From: Bacteroidales bacterium
Lineage (GTDB): Bacteria > Bacteroidota > Bacteroidia > Bacteroidales > UBA3663
Assembly: GCA_004557315.1 (NCBI GenBank)
Contig: SFEH01000013.1
Location: 1-29,088 of the forward strand
Direction: 5' to 3'
Length of the DNA: 29,088 nucleotides
Below are positions 7,285-15,469 of the stretch, one piece after another. Under the pieces are notes generated by a model. The model was given only the letters and a program-made list of their open reading frames with translations, was not told the origin of the DNA and ran no database searches. Numbering within the stretch: position 1 is the first letter of the stretch; each line of letters starts with the position of its first letter. Position numbers and translations under genes: made by a program.

Positions 7285-10146
7285 ATGAAACAACTTTTTC
7301 TCCTCGATGCTTACGCATTGATCTATCGTGCCTATTACGGATTCATCAATAAGCCTCTTGTCAACAGCAAAGGGCTGAACACAGGTCCTATCTACGGTTT
7401 CCTGAAGACTCTGCAAGATGTGCTCAGTACCGATCTCACAGTCGATGGCAATCGCATTCAACCCACTCACCTCGCAGTATGCTTCGACCCTAAGGGCGGC
7501 ACTTTCCGTCATCGTGAGTTTCCCACATATAAGGCGCAGCGTGAGGCTCAGCCTGAAGCAATCACCGAGGCTGTTCCTTACATCAAGCGTCTCATCGAAG
7601 CATACAACATTCCGATCATAGAGGTCACTGACTATGAGGCTGACGATGTGATCGGAACTCTGGCTCTACAGGCCGATGCAACAGGAGAATTTGAGACTTT
7701 CATGCTTACACCCGACAAAGACTATGCCCAGTTGGTGAGCGAACACTGCCGTATATTCAAGCCAAAGTCGTTCGGCCCTGGATACGAGATTCTTGGAGTG
7801 CCTGAGGTCTTGGCAAAATATGGCCTTAAGCGAACCGAGCAGGTCATCGACTATCTCGGACTAATGGGCGACTCTGCCGACAATATCCCAGGCTGCCCAG
7901 GTGTTGGTCCGAAGACCGCACAGAAACTCATCGAGGACTTTGACAGTATCGAAGGCATCATTGCCAATGTCAGCAACCTCAAAGGCGCATTGCAGAAGAA
8001 AGTGTCGGACAACATCCAGCAGATCAAGGATTCCAAATATCTCGCTACAATCTGCCGCTCCGTACCTTGCACTCTCGATGAAGAGGCTCTGCGCATCGTC
8101 GAACCAAACTATAGCGACTTGCTTGCCCTATTCGAAGAGGTGGAGTTCCGCAAAGAACTGAAAACATTGAGAGACAAGATTGGCTCTCCTAATGCTGGTG
8201 CTGACAATAAAGGCAAAGAATCTGCTTCGAGTCCTGCCAATTCTCCTGTTAAGTCTGCGCCTGTCGAGACAAGCATTCCTGAAACAGAGACACCCCTGAC
8301 CGACATATCATCGGTAAAGACCAACTACAAGCTTTGCGACACTACTGAGAAGATTCAGGATCTCATATCTCAGCTTTTCTGGGTTCCTTACTTCGCTTTC
8401 GACACCGAAACAACATCTGTCAATGTGATGGGTGCTGAACTGGTGGGCATAAGCTTCGCCATCGACAATCACGAAGCATGGTATGTCCCAATCCCTGCCG
8501 ATCAGGTCAAGGCTCGTGAGATAGTCGAGATGCTGCGTCCGATACTCGAAAATGAGGCAGTCGAAAAGATTGCGCAGAATGCCAAGTTCGACTATTCGAT
8601 GCTGAAACGCTATGATGTCGAGGTTTCCGACCCTCTCTTCGACACCATGATTGCCCATTACCTGCTTCAGCCAGAGATGCAGCACAATATGGACTATCTG
8701 TCGGAAGTCTATCTAAAATATCGCCCTATCCCAACGTCCGACCTCATCAACACAAAAGCAAAAAAGTCGAGCGAATCTCTATTTGATTTCGATGAAGAGG
8801 AGAAACCGCAGACAATGCGCGAGGTGCCCGTCGATAAGGTGATGCAATACTGCTGCGAGGATTCGGATGTCACACTTCAGCTATACAAGGTCTTCAAGAA
8901 CGAGCTGAAGAAAGAAAAACTTGAAAAACTCTTCTATGAGATTGAGATGCCTCTGGTCAAGGTGCTTGCTGACATGGAACTGACTGGCGTGCGCATCGAT
9001 GTCGCTGCTCTCAAGGAGTCGGAAGGCATATTGAATCAGGAACTGAAGAACATCGAAGCACGCATCACCGAGCTGGCAGGTCATCCGTTCAACCCTCTGT
9101 CTCCAAAGGCTGTCGGCACTGTACTGTTCGACGAGATGAAGCTCGACCCAAAGGCCAAGAAGACCAAGAGCGGACAATACACCACAAGTGAGGAAGTGCT
9201 GCAGAAGCTTCGCGACAAGTCGCCAATCATCGACGAGATACTCAACTACCGAGGTGTCAAGAAGTTGCTCTCAACCTATATCGAGGCTCTGCCACAGGAG
9301 ATCAACCATCGCACAGGCCGCATACATGCTCAGTTCAATCAGACCGTCACCGCAACAGGACGACTGTCATCGAGCAACCCTAACCTCCAGAACATCCCTA
9401 TACGCGATGAGCTGGGACGTGAGTTGCGCAAGGCATTCATCCCTGATGAAGGAGAGGTGTTCTTCAGTGCCGACTATAGCCAGATTGAGCTGCGACTCAT
9501 GGCTCATCTCAGCCAGGATCCTAATATGACCGAGGCTTTCCTTTCGGGCGAAGACATCCACACGGCAACAGCTGCAAAGATCTATCACCTTCCTGTAGGC
9601 GAAGTGACCAAGCTTCAGCGCACAAAGGCAAAGACTGCCAACTTTGGCATCATCTACGGTATCAGCGTATTCGGCCTTGCCAGTCGCCTCAACATACCTC
9701 GCAGTGAAGCCAAGCAACTCATCGATGGCTACTTCGTCACCTATCCGAAGGTACAGGAATATATGAACAAGAGCATAGAAGTAGCACGAGAGAAAGGCTA
9801 TGTCGAAACCCTTTTCGGCAGGAAACGTGTTCTTACCGACATCTCATCGGCCAATGCAACCGTCAGGGGCTATGCCGAACGCAATGCCATCAACGCTCCC
9901 ATTCAGGGCACGGCTGCCGACATTATCAAGATTGCCATGGTACGCATTGCCCGACGCATACGAAAAGAGAAGCTCAATGCCAAGCTCCTTATTCAGGTTC
10001 ATGACGAATTGAACTTCTCTGTACCACAGAATGAATTAGAAAAACTGCAAGCGTTAGTGCTCGAAGAGATGGCTGGAGCCGTGAAGCTCAGAGTGCCTCT
10101 CATTGCCGATTGCGGCAGTGGCAGCAACTGGCTTGAAGCTCATTGA
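7285..10146 (+). CDS. polA: DNA polymerase I
   Basis: This 953-residue replication and repair polymerase removes primers and fills gaps. The start at 7285 gives MKQLFLLDAYALIYRAYYGF, the usual N-terminus; an upstream in-frame ATG at 7234 would begin inside a hairpin arm. Domains: 5'-3' exonuclease at about 1-290 (TDYEADDVIG, GLMGDSADNIPGCPGVGPKT); a low-complexity Ser/Pro/Lys linker at about 305-345; 3'-5' exonuclease at about 350-540, with the Exo I acidic pair Asp373 and Glu375 (FDTETTSVN) retained, so proofreading is likely intact; polymerase domain to the end. Motif A is SADYSQIELR (Asp730), motif B is RTKAKTANFGIIYG and motif C is VHDELNF (Asp907, Glu908). It ends 15 bp from the end of the convergent GH67 gene. 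Confidence 0.98.
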   Translation: MKQLFLLDAYALIYRAYYGFINKPLVNSKGLNTGPIYGFLKTLQDVLSTDLTVDGNRIQPTHLAVCFDPKGGTFRHREFPTYKAQREAQPEAITEAVPYIKRLIEAYNIPIIEVTDYEADDVIGTLALQADATGEFETFMLTPDKDYAQLVSEHCRIFKPKSFGPGYEILGVPEVLAKYGLKRTEQVIDYLGLMGDSADNIPGCPGVGPKTAQKLIEDFDSIEGIIANVSNLKGALQKKVSDNIQQIKDSKYLATICRSVPCTLDEEALRIVEPNYSDLLALFEEVEFRKELKTLRDKIGSPNAGADNKGKESASSPANSPVKSAPVETSIPETETPLTDISSVKTNYKLCDTTEKIQDLISQLFWVPYFAFDTETTSVNVMGAELVGISFAIDNHEAWYVPIPADQVKAREIVEMLRPILENEAVEKIAQNAKFDYSMLKRYDVEVSDPLFDTMIAHYLLQPEMQHNMDYLSEVYLKYRPIPTSDLINTKAKKSSESLFDFDEEEKPQTMREVPVDKVMQYCCEDSDVTLQLYKVFKNELKKEKLEKLFYEIEMPLVKVLADMELTGVRIDVAALKESEGILNQELKNIEARITELAGHPFNPLSPKAVGTVLFDEMKLDPKAKKTKSGQYTTSEEVLQKLRDKSPIIDEILNYRGVKKLLSTYIEALPQEINHRTGRIHAQFNQTVTATGRLSSSNPNLQNIPIRDELGRELRKAFIPDEGEVFFSADYSQIELRLMAHLSQDPNMTEAFLSGEDIHTATAAKIYHLPVGEVTKLQRTKAKTANFGIIYGISVFGLASRLNIPRSEAKQLIDGYFVTYPKVQEYMNKSIEVAREKGYVETLFGRKRVLTDISSANATVRGYAERNAINAPIQGTAADIIKIAMVRIARRIRKEKLNAKLLIQVHDELNFSVPQNELEKLQALVLEEMAGAVKLRVPLIADCGSGSNWLEAH

Positions 10147-10161
10147 TGACATCCAGACTGA

Positions 10162-12192
10162 TTATCTCCAGCTGTCGAGCATTTCGCCTGAAGGACAACC
10201 ATAGACTCCGAGACCGAGGAGAACCTTCTTGAGGTCTTCAAGCTTATGCTGCGAAGGCTCGACATCGGCTGGATAAGGCATCTTTGAGAATGTCTGGAAA
10301 TAGTCGAGACATCCGTCCTTCCACCAGATCGCATCCTTGAGCTGGATCTCGAGTTTCTTGGTGATAGCAGCATGTATTTCAGAATCGACAGTTCCAGTTA
10401 CCGACTGCCATTGCTTCTGCATCTGGCGCACCTCATTCACGCCATTCTGATAGTGATGGCAAAGTCGGCTCCACATTGTCTCACCGCCTATCTTGTGATT
10501 CCATGCCACATGGTGGAACCAGAGCAGGAACTCTTCAGGACATGTCTCAATGTTATTCACTTTCTCGGCAAACTCTGCAGGATACTGCGAAACGGCATTG
10601 GTTCCTTTTGTCGTGCGATCGAAGCCCAAGCCTTTGGCATCTGCCTTGTGATAGTAAGGTGGCTGCCAGTCAAGGCGTGTGTTCTTGTGAGTGATCCAAG
10701 GACCAGGTCCGTAGTGGTGATTGTCGGCAAACTGATGGTGCAAGCCCATAGGCATCATGTAATCGACCACAGCCTCACGACTGCGCATCAGCATATCGAC
10801 AATGGTCTGCTGTGCCTCAGCCGTCTTTGGCTGAAGGGTCTGCTTCACCCATTCACAGGCAATAGTCTCTGCCGAAACAGAAGGATCCCATGACTGACGA
10901 CCGAAGGCATACCAATTAGACTGTGCCATGACATTTCCACACCAGTTGACATCTCGTCCGATATTGGCTACAGCCGAAGCAGCGACGAGAGTCGATGGCT
11001 TGACATAGCTGTAGAACTCTTCCCACATGGTGCCGAGATAGGCGATGTGGTTCGAATGACCGAGATACTCCTGTGTTGCCTGGAACTCTACCATCTCTTT
11101 TGTCTTGTCAAGTGCGCCGAAGAGTGGCGTGAACGGCTCGCGTGGCTGGAAATCGACAGGTCCATTCTTGATCTGAATGTTCACATTATCGTCAAACTCT
11201 CCATCAAGCGGCTTGAACTCCTGATATGCCTGCTTTGCGCGGTCAGGGTCGTTGGCTGCATAGACAAACGAACGCCACATGACAATGCCTCCGTGAGGCT
11301 TAAGAGCGCGCGCCAGCATGTTGGCACCTTCCGAGTGCGAACGTCCATAATCGTTAGGGCCAGGCTGTCCCTCGCTGTTGGCTTTTACAAGGAAACCTCC
11401 GAAGTCAGGCACGAGCGAATAGATTTCGTTGCACTTATTCTTCCACCAGTCCTGAACTCGTGGGTCGAGCGGATCAGCAGTATCGAGAAGCGTAGGGTCG
11501 GTCGAAGCCACACCATTGCGAACGTGCGCCTTCGCCATTGGTGAAGCAAAGTTGACCGAAAGATAGACTCTCACACCGTATGGACGCATGATATCAGCAA
11601 AAGCCTTGACTTTCTCAAGATAGTCTCTGTCGAGCATACGTACCGAAGCATTCACATTATTGAGCACGGCAGCATTGATACCTACCGAAGCATTGGCACG
11701 AGCATACTCCTGTATGAGCTTTGGCTGCTGAGGCGTAGGTGCCCAGAAGATACTTGGACCAGCATAACCTCTCTCCACCGTTCCGTCGAGGTTGTCCCAA
11801 TGATTGAGAATACGCACATCGAAAGCCGGGCTCTCGGTCAATGCCGTGTCCTTGACATTGGCTCCAATAGCCTGAAGACGCAAGAGATGGTATGCGCCAT
11901 AGAGCAGACCTACATCGCTCTTTGACTTGATAGTTGGCTTGCCATCCTCAATCTCGATTGAGAAAGCCTCACGCGATTCAGCCTCACCGCCTATAGTCAG
12001 TGTCACCTTCTTGCCAAGCCAAGCGTCTTGCAGTTCCTGCTTGGCGATCTCAATAGTAGGAGTCATGCTACCCTTAACCGTGACCGATGTTTCTTGCGAC
12101 GATGGCATCTTCAGCCACAGGTCATGTCCGTTTTCGGCAACCATCGTTCCTGCCGAAACCAACATCATAGAAGTCAAAAGAAATTTCTTCAT
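10162..12192 (-). CDS. aguA: GH67 alpha-glucuronidase
   Basis: This 676-residue exported enzyme removes (4-O-methyl)glucuronic acid from the non-reducing end of aldouronic xylo-oligosaccharides. The start at 12190-12192 places a Sec signal (MKKFLLTSMMLVSAGTMVA) at the N-terminus. An N-terminal beta domain covers about 20-130, then a TIM barrel opens with ILNHWDNLDGTVERGYAG, then a helical C-terminal domain. Catalytic residues are Glu274 (NSEGQPG), Asp347 (PVDFQ) and Glu375 (TQEYLG). Their spacing of 73 and 28 residues equals that of the characterised Cellvibrio enzyme (Glu292, Asp365, Glu393). This gives strong support for an active GH67. Nearby uxuB could process the released uronate after isomerisation. 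It has its own promoter match at 12240-12269. Confidence 0.96.
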   Translation of the reverse strand: MKKFLLTSMMLVSAGTMVAENGHDLWLKMPSSQETSVTVKGSMTPTIEIAKQELQDAWLGKKVTLTIGGEAESREAFSIEIEDGKPTIKSKSDVGLLYGAYHLLRLQAIGANVKDTALTESPAFDVRILNHWDNLDGTVERGYAGPSIFWAPTPQQPKLIQEYARANASVGINAAVLNNVNASVRMLDRDYLEKVKAFADIMRPYGVRVYLSVNFASPMAKAHVRNGVASTDPTLLDTADPLDPRVQDWWKNKCNEIYSLVPDFGGFLVKANSEGQPGPNDYGRSHSEGANMLARALKPHGGIVMWRSFVYAANDPDRAKQAYQEFKPLDGEFDDNVNIQIKNGPVDFQPREPFTPLFGALDKTKEMVEFQATQEYLGHSNHIAYLGTMWEEFYSYVKPSTLVAASAVANIGRDVNWCGNVMAQSNWYAFGRQSWDPSVSAETIACEWVKQTLQPKTAEAQQTIVDMLMRSREAVVDYMMPMGLHHQFADNHHYGPGPWITHKNTRLDWQPPYYHKADAKGLGFDRTTKGTNAVSQYPAEFAEKVNNIETCPEEFLLWFHHVAWNHKIGGETMWSRLCHHYQNGVNEVRQMQKQWQSVTGTVDSEIHAAITKKLEIQLKDAIWWKDGCLDYFQTFSKMPYPADVEPSQHKLEDLKKVLLGLGVYGCPSGEMLDSWR

Positions 12193-12239
12193 TTGATAAA
12201 AGATTTTTATAGTAATGGGATTATTATTCAATAGTAGGG

Positions 12240-12269
12240 CAAAGATAGCCAAAATCCGACAAAACACAA
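12240..12269 (-). promoter_or_regulatory. promoter of the GH67 gene
   Basis: Read on the minus strand, TTG (12269-12267) is followed after 19 nt by TATCTTTG (12247-12240), matching the Bacteroidetes -33/-7 consensus. The -7 box ends 47 nt upstream of the start codon. Confidence 0.7.
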
Positions 12270-12396
12270 AATAATGCATGGTAAATAAACCGCCTTTCCC
12301 TACCTTTGTGACATTGCAATAAAAAAAAGATACAATACGGAAAAAGACTTGCAGAAAAACGGTTCATTATCCATCTTCATGCATCATGACCTATGG

Positions 12397-12510
12397 TCAT
12401 TTACTCCTGACAAACTGGCCTTCGGGCATTTCAGGATAACAGCGTCCTTCCGACTGTTCTTCCATCTGCTCGACTTGTTCCCTACGAAATTTCTCAAAAT
12501 CTGTTTCCAT
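12397..12510 (-). CDS. candidate 37-residue small protein of unknown function
   Basis: A short frame from ATG 12508-12510 to TGA 12397-12399 encodes a highly charged peptide that begins METDFEKFRREQVEQMEEQS. The tail carries a single Cys in GRCYPEMPEG and ends with basic residues. The first 20 residues would form an amphipathic helix rich in Glu, Gln, Lys and Arg. No signal peptide or membrane segment is seen. The main support is an exact -7 box, TATCTTTG, 20 nt upstream on the same strand, leaving a leader of about 15 nt, which is normal here. It lies between the divergent GH67 and lrgAB units. I do not recognise the family. It could be a chance frame, since 37 codons in an AT-rich gap is not rare. 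Confidence 0.45.
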   Translation of the reverse strand: METDFEKFRREQVEQMEEQSEGRCYPEMPEGQFVRSK

Positions 12511-12529
12511 AATAAAACTATAGTTTGCA

Positions 12530-12537
12530 CAAAGATA
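12530..12537 (-). promoter_or_regulatory. -7 promoter element for the candidate 37-aa gene
   Basis: The minus strand reads TATCTTTG, an exact match to the -7 consensus, 20 nt upstream of ATG 12508-12510. No TTG lies at the usual -33 distance, so the promoter is half-supported. Confidence 0.45.
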
Positions 12538-12586
12538 CAGAAAAGTTAAATACATTGGCTGAAAAAACGAAAATTTCTCTTGCTTT

Positions 12587-12616
12587 TTGTTTTTTGACAA
12601 TAATGAGGTAACTTTG
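12587..12616 (+). promoter_or_regulatory. promoter of lrgAB
   Basis: TTG at 12587-12589 (inside a T-rich run), a 19-nt spacer and TAACTTTG at 12609-12616 make a full match to the Bacteroidetes promoter. The predicted leader to the lrgA start is about 49 nt. Confidence 0.72.
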
Positions 12617-12669
12617 CGGAGTCAAATTGACAACAACTACTCTCTGTTACACAATAAAAAAATGATAAT

Positions 12670-13020
12670 ATGATCAGGCAGTGTTTAATCATCTTCGGAT
12701 GCTTAGCCGTGGGCGAACTGATAGTATGGCTCACAGGCATCACTATTCCAAGCAGCATCATCGGAATGCTACTGCTCACAGCTTGTCTCCAGATGAAGCT
12801 CATCAAGATTGAGTGGGTCAAGGAGATGGCTGATTTCCTCATTTCCAACCTCGGTTTCTTCTTCGTTCCGCCAGGAGTTGCCCTCATGCTCTATTTCGAT
12901 GTGATCAAGGCTGAATTGCTTCCTATCACAGTATCGGTAGTCGTAAGCACCATCCTCGTACTTGTCGTCACTGGCTGGACTCATCAAATATTCAAGAAAA
13001 ATGGAAATCATAAGCAATAA
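12670..13020 (+). CDS. lrgA: LrgA/CidA family membrane protein
   Basis: This 116-residue integral membrane protein has four predicted hydrophobic segments at about 2-22, 27-45, 58-78 and 83-105, and a short basic tail. Family signatures are PSSIIGMLLL and the LGFFFVPPGVALM stretch. The family is named after holin-like and antiholin-like proteins of Staphylococcus. Relatives in Bacillus (PftA) and plants (PLGG1) transport pyruvate or glycolate/glycerate with the LrgB partner. The reading frame overlaps lrgB by 20 nt, so the two are translationally coupled and very likely form one complex. The substrate is unknown. A small organic acid is the most attractive guess given the uronate genes on both sides. 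Confidence 0.9.
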   Translation: MIRQCLIIFGCLAVGELIVWLTGITIPSSIIGMLLLTACLQMKLIKIEWVKEMADFLISNLGFFFVPPGVALMLYFDVIKAELLPITVSVVVSTILVLVVTGWTHQIFKKNGNHKQ

Positions 13021-13690
13021 CATAGTTCTTTTAGCACTGACCTTCGGCGTTTATTTCGCTGCCCGTCAGTTGCAGAAATGGACAGGATGGATTGTGCTCA
13101 ACCCAATCCTTGTCACCATCGCAGTTCTCATCACGTTCCTGAAACTCACTGGCATCAGCTACGAGACATACCAAGTAGCAGGCAGTCAGATCGACTTCTG
13201 GCTCAAACCTGCCATCGTGGCTCTTGGCGTGCCTCTCTACCTCAACCTCGAACAGATCAGGCGTCAGTTCATGCCTATCTTCCTGTCCCAGCTTGTGGGC
13301 TGTGTCGTAGGTATTGTGAGCGTAGTTGCCATCGCCCAGCTGATGGGTGCTTCGCGCGAAGTAGTGATCTCGCTTGCTCCAAAGTCGGTCACCACTCCTA
13401 TCGCCATGGAAGTGAGCAGCACCTTGGGCGGCATTCCTTCGCTCACCACGGCATTCGTTGTGACTGTCGGCTTGTTTGGTGCTGTCTTCGGGTTTAAGGT
13501 CTTGGAGATATGGCATGTCCGAAACCCTTACTCCCAAGGACTCAGCATGGGAACGGCGTCTCATGCAGTAGGCACATCGCGTGCCATGGAGAAAGGCGAG
13601 ACATACGGAGCATACGCCTCTTTAGGGCTTATCCTAAATGGCGTGCTCACAGCCTTGCTCACCCCATTCATCCTGTCGCTGATGATGTGA
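13001..13690 (+). CDS. lrgB: LrgB family membrane protein
   Basis: This 229-residue polytopic membrane protein is the partner of LrgA. The start at 13001 lies within the last codons of lrgA (20-nt overlap). Upstream in-frame ATGs would extend into lrgA coding sequence and spoil the usual short N-terminus before the first membrane helix. Conserved elements are SLAPKSVTTPIA (124-135), LGGIPSLTTAFVV (about 142-154) and GTASHAVGTSRA (184-195), the core motifs of PF04172. Length is normal. The gene ends 94 nt before a hairpin shared with the convergent uxuB. Known roles in other bacteria are control of murein hydrolase release or export and import of pyruvate-like acids; which applies here is not shown by sequence. 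Confidence 0.93.
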   Translation: MEIISNNIVLLALTFGVYFAARQLQKWTGWIVLNPILVTIAVLITFLKLTGISYETYQVAGSQIDFWLKPAIVALGVPLYLNLEQIRRQFMPIFLSQLVGCVVGIVSVVAIAQLMGASREVVISLAPKSVTTPIAMEVSSTLGGIPSLTTAFVVTVGLFGAVFGFKVLEIWHVRNPYSQGLSMGTASHAVGTSRAMEKGETYGAYASLGLILNGVLTALLTPFILSLMM

Positions 13691-13719
13691 TTGGCTAATG
13701 CAAAAAGCCACAGGATAAA

Positions 13720-13767
13720 CTAATAAGGGGAAATCAAGTAAAGATAAAAGCTAATAAGGATAAATCA
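13720..13767 (+). repeat. short imperfect direct repeat
   Basis: Two 17-nt copies, 13720-13736 and 13751-13767, both start CTAATAAGG and end AAATCA, and agree at 15 of 17 positions with a 31-nt period. They lie in the AT-rich gap after lrgB. No function is apparent. Confidence 0.5.
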
Positions 13768-13783
13768 CAAATAATGATAAAAC

Positions 13784-13827
13784 TACGGGAGATAGCGGCT
13801 CAAACCTCTATCTCCCGTAATATTTTT
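13784..13827. terminator. bidirectional terminator between lrgB and uxuB
   Basis: A perfect 12-bp stem pairs TACGGGAGATAG (13784-13795) with CTATCTCCCGTA (13808-13819) around a 12-nt loop. A T-rich stretch follows on the plus strand, and TAGTTTTATC follows on the minus strand. It lies between two convergent genes and can serve both. Confidence 0.82.
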
Positions 13828-13843
13828 ATGTCATTATCGCTGA

Positions 13844-15430
13844 TTAGCGAGCAGAGACGTACTTGTGGAGTGTAGCGCGAACAGCACCCTTGCCTGCAAA
13901 GAGTTCCTTGACCATACCCTCAATCTTATCGCCAAGTCCTGCCTCATAGAGGTCGAGACCGAAGATGTCAGCACGGCTGTAGAGCGACTTCAGGCAGCTG
14001 TAGTCCTGCTCTGGCTTGCCAAGTTCGAGAGGAGCAACGATAGCCTGGAGCTCTTCGAGCTTCGGATCTGACGAAGGAGTGAATGGCTCGCCATTGTCGT
14101 CGAGTGCCTTGAGGAATCGGGCATAACCTGCCAGCACGAGAGGTATGAGCACGAGGTTCTTCATGTCGAGTCCACGAGCCACATACTTCTTGATGGTCTC
14201 GCCGAAGCGGATAGGGAGCTTCTGTGACGTATCGGTCGAGATGCGCTGTGGTGCATCTGGCATGAATGGGTTAGGGAGTCGCTTGTTGATGACGTCGCCA
14301 ATAAACTCGTATGGGTTAAGGATGCCTGGGTCGGTCACTACTGGCATTGCCTCGATATAACCGATCTTCTGGATGAAGCTGCGGAGATCCTCATCTGCCA
14401 TCTCAGCCGAGATGAGTGTATAGCCGAGCATCACGCCATAGATTGACATGGCTGTGTGGAGAGGGTTCAGGCAGGTAGTCACCTTCATTGTCTCTACCTT
14501 ATCCACTGTCTCGCGTGTGGTATAGAGTGCGCCTCCCAGGTCGAGTGGTGGACGACCATTGGTGTAGTTGTCTTCAATCACGAGATACTGCACTTCCTCG
14601 GCATTGACAAACGGAGCTGTGAAGGTGTGCTTCTCTGTCTCGATATAGTCGTTGTCTTCAAAGCCATCGGCAGCAAGCAGTTCCTTCACCTTTGAGTGTG
14701 GACGAGGTGTGATCTTGTCGATCATCGACCATGGGAAAGTTACCTTTGTCTCATCCTGAAGGTAAGCGAGGAAGCCCTGTTCTGCCAAGCCATCTGCCAC
14801 CCATTTCTCTGCGTATGCCATCACTCCAGCCTTCACCTTGTCGCCATTGTGGCTGCAGTTGTCCATACTCTGGACTGTGAGAGGCAACTGTCCTGCCTTA
14901 TATCGCTCAAGGAGCAATGCGCACACCTTGCCCATCGCAAAGACAGGTGTGAGTCCGCGAGCGAGGTCTGCATCGTTATAGCTGTAGCCCTTCTCGGTGA
15001 TGGTGAACGAAATCATCTGGAGCGAAGGGTTCTGGAAGATCTCGACGAGTCGTTTCCAGTCGTCAAACTGATAGTCGGCCTTGAGGCTCTCGGTCACCGA
15101 TGCGATAACCTTCTTCTCGATAGTGCCTGTTGACTGAAGGCTCACAAGGAGCGAGAGATTGTCGTATGGACGATAAGCCTTATCTACTACCTCGAAGTCA
15201 AAAGTCTCGGCTACGATCACGCCACGGTCATACTTGCCTGTGTTGAGCGCATCGTTGAGCATGGCTGCCGGGAATGCGCGGAAGATGTTTCCTCCTCCGA
15301 AATGAACCCATGTTGGCTCGTCGTGAGTCTTCTTGGCAACTGCCTCAATATCAAATTTTGGAAGTTCATAGCCCTTTGCTTCCCATTCAGCGGCATTGAA
15401 GCCGCCCTTGCGGATATCTGTAAGTTTCAT
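13844..15430 (-). CDS. uxuB: UxuB-type D-mannonate oxidoreductase (fructuronate reductase), mannitol dehydrogenase family
   Basis: This 528-residue cytoplasmic NAD-dependent oxidoreductase is expected to interconvert D-fructuronate and D-mannonate in hexuronate breakdown. The N-terminal Rossmann domain carries the glycine motif VHFGGGNIFRAF (42-53). SMDNCSHNG (188-196) and the domain border TFPWSMIDKITPRP are typical of polyol-specific long-chain dehydrogenases. The catalytic Lys-Asn-His set is likely Lys316, Asn322 and His325 in KVTTCLNPLH. Compared with the E. coli-type motif there is one extra residue between Lys and Asn. The gene starts 39 nt after the acetylesterase gene with no promoter match between them, so the two probably form one operon. 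Other sugar-acid or polyol specificities within the family cannot be excluded; uronate use is supported by the nearby GH67 gene. Confidence 0.85.
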   Translation of the reverse strand: MKLTDIRKGGFNAAEWEAKGYELPKFDIEAVAKKTHDEPTWVHFGGGNIFRAFPAAMLNDALNTGKYDRGVIVAETFDFEVVDKAYRPYDNLSLLVSLQSTGTIEKKVIASVTESLKADYQFDDWKRLVEIFQNPSLQMISFTITEKGYSYNDADLARGLTPVFAMGKVCALLLERYKAGQLPLTVQSMDNCSHNGDKVKAGVMAYAEKWVADGLAEQGFLAYLQDETKVTFPWSMIDKITPRPHSKVKELLAADGFEDNDYIETEKHTFTAPFVNAEEVQYLVIEDNYTNGRPPLDLGGALYTTRETVDKVETMKVTTCLNPLHTAMSIYGVMLGYTLISAEMADEDLRSFIQKIGYIEAMPVVTDPGILNPYEFIGDVINKRLPNPFMPDAPQRISTDTSQKLPIRFGETIKKYVARGLDMKNLVLIPLVLAGYARFLKALDDNGEPFTPSSDPKLEELQAIVAPLELGKPEQDYSCLKSLYSRADIFGLDLYEAGLGDKIEGMVKELFAGKGAVRATLHKYVSAR

Positions 15431-15469
15431 CGATTATATTGTTTATTGTTATCTTTTCTGTCTTGTCTG

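Noticed and set aside
10147..10161. A possible terminator between convergent polA and GH67
   Set aside because: Only 15 bp separate the two stop codons and no hairpin was seen; transcripts probably overlap.
12386..12400. A small palindrome ATGACCTATGGTCAT at the end of the 37-aa frame
   Set aside because: Only a 5-bp stem, it overlaps the stop codon and has no T-run, so it is not supported as a terminator.
12301..12549. A plus-strand -7-like TACCTTTG at 12301-12308 followed by a 66-codon plus-strand frame at 12349-12549
   Set aside because: No TTG at the -33 distance, the frame is rich in Phe, His and Lys with no recognisable pattern, and it is antisense to the better supported 37-aa frame.
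12546..12887. A 113-codon minus-strand frame over the lrgA region
   Set aside because: It is antisense to lrgA, which has clear family motifs and its own promoter; the antisense protein shows no domain.
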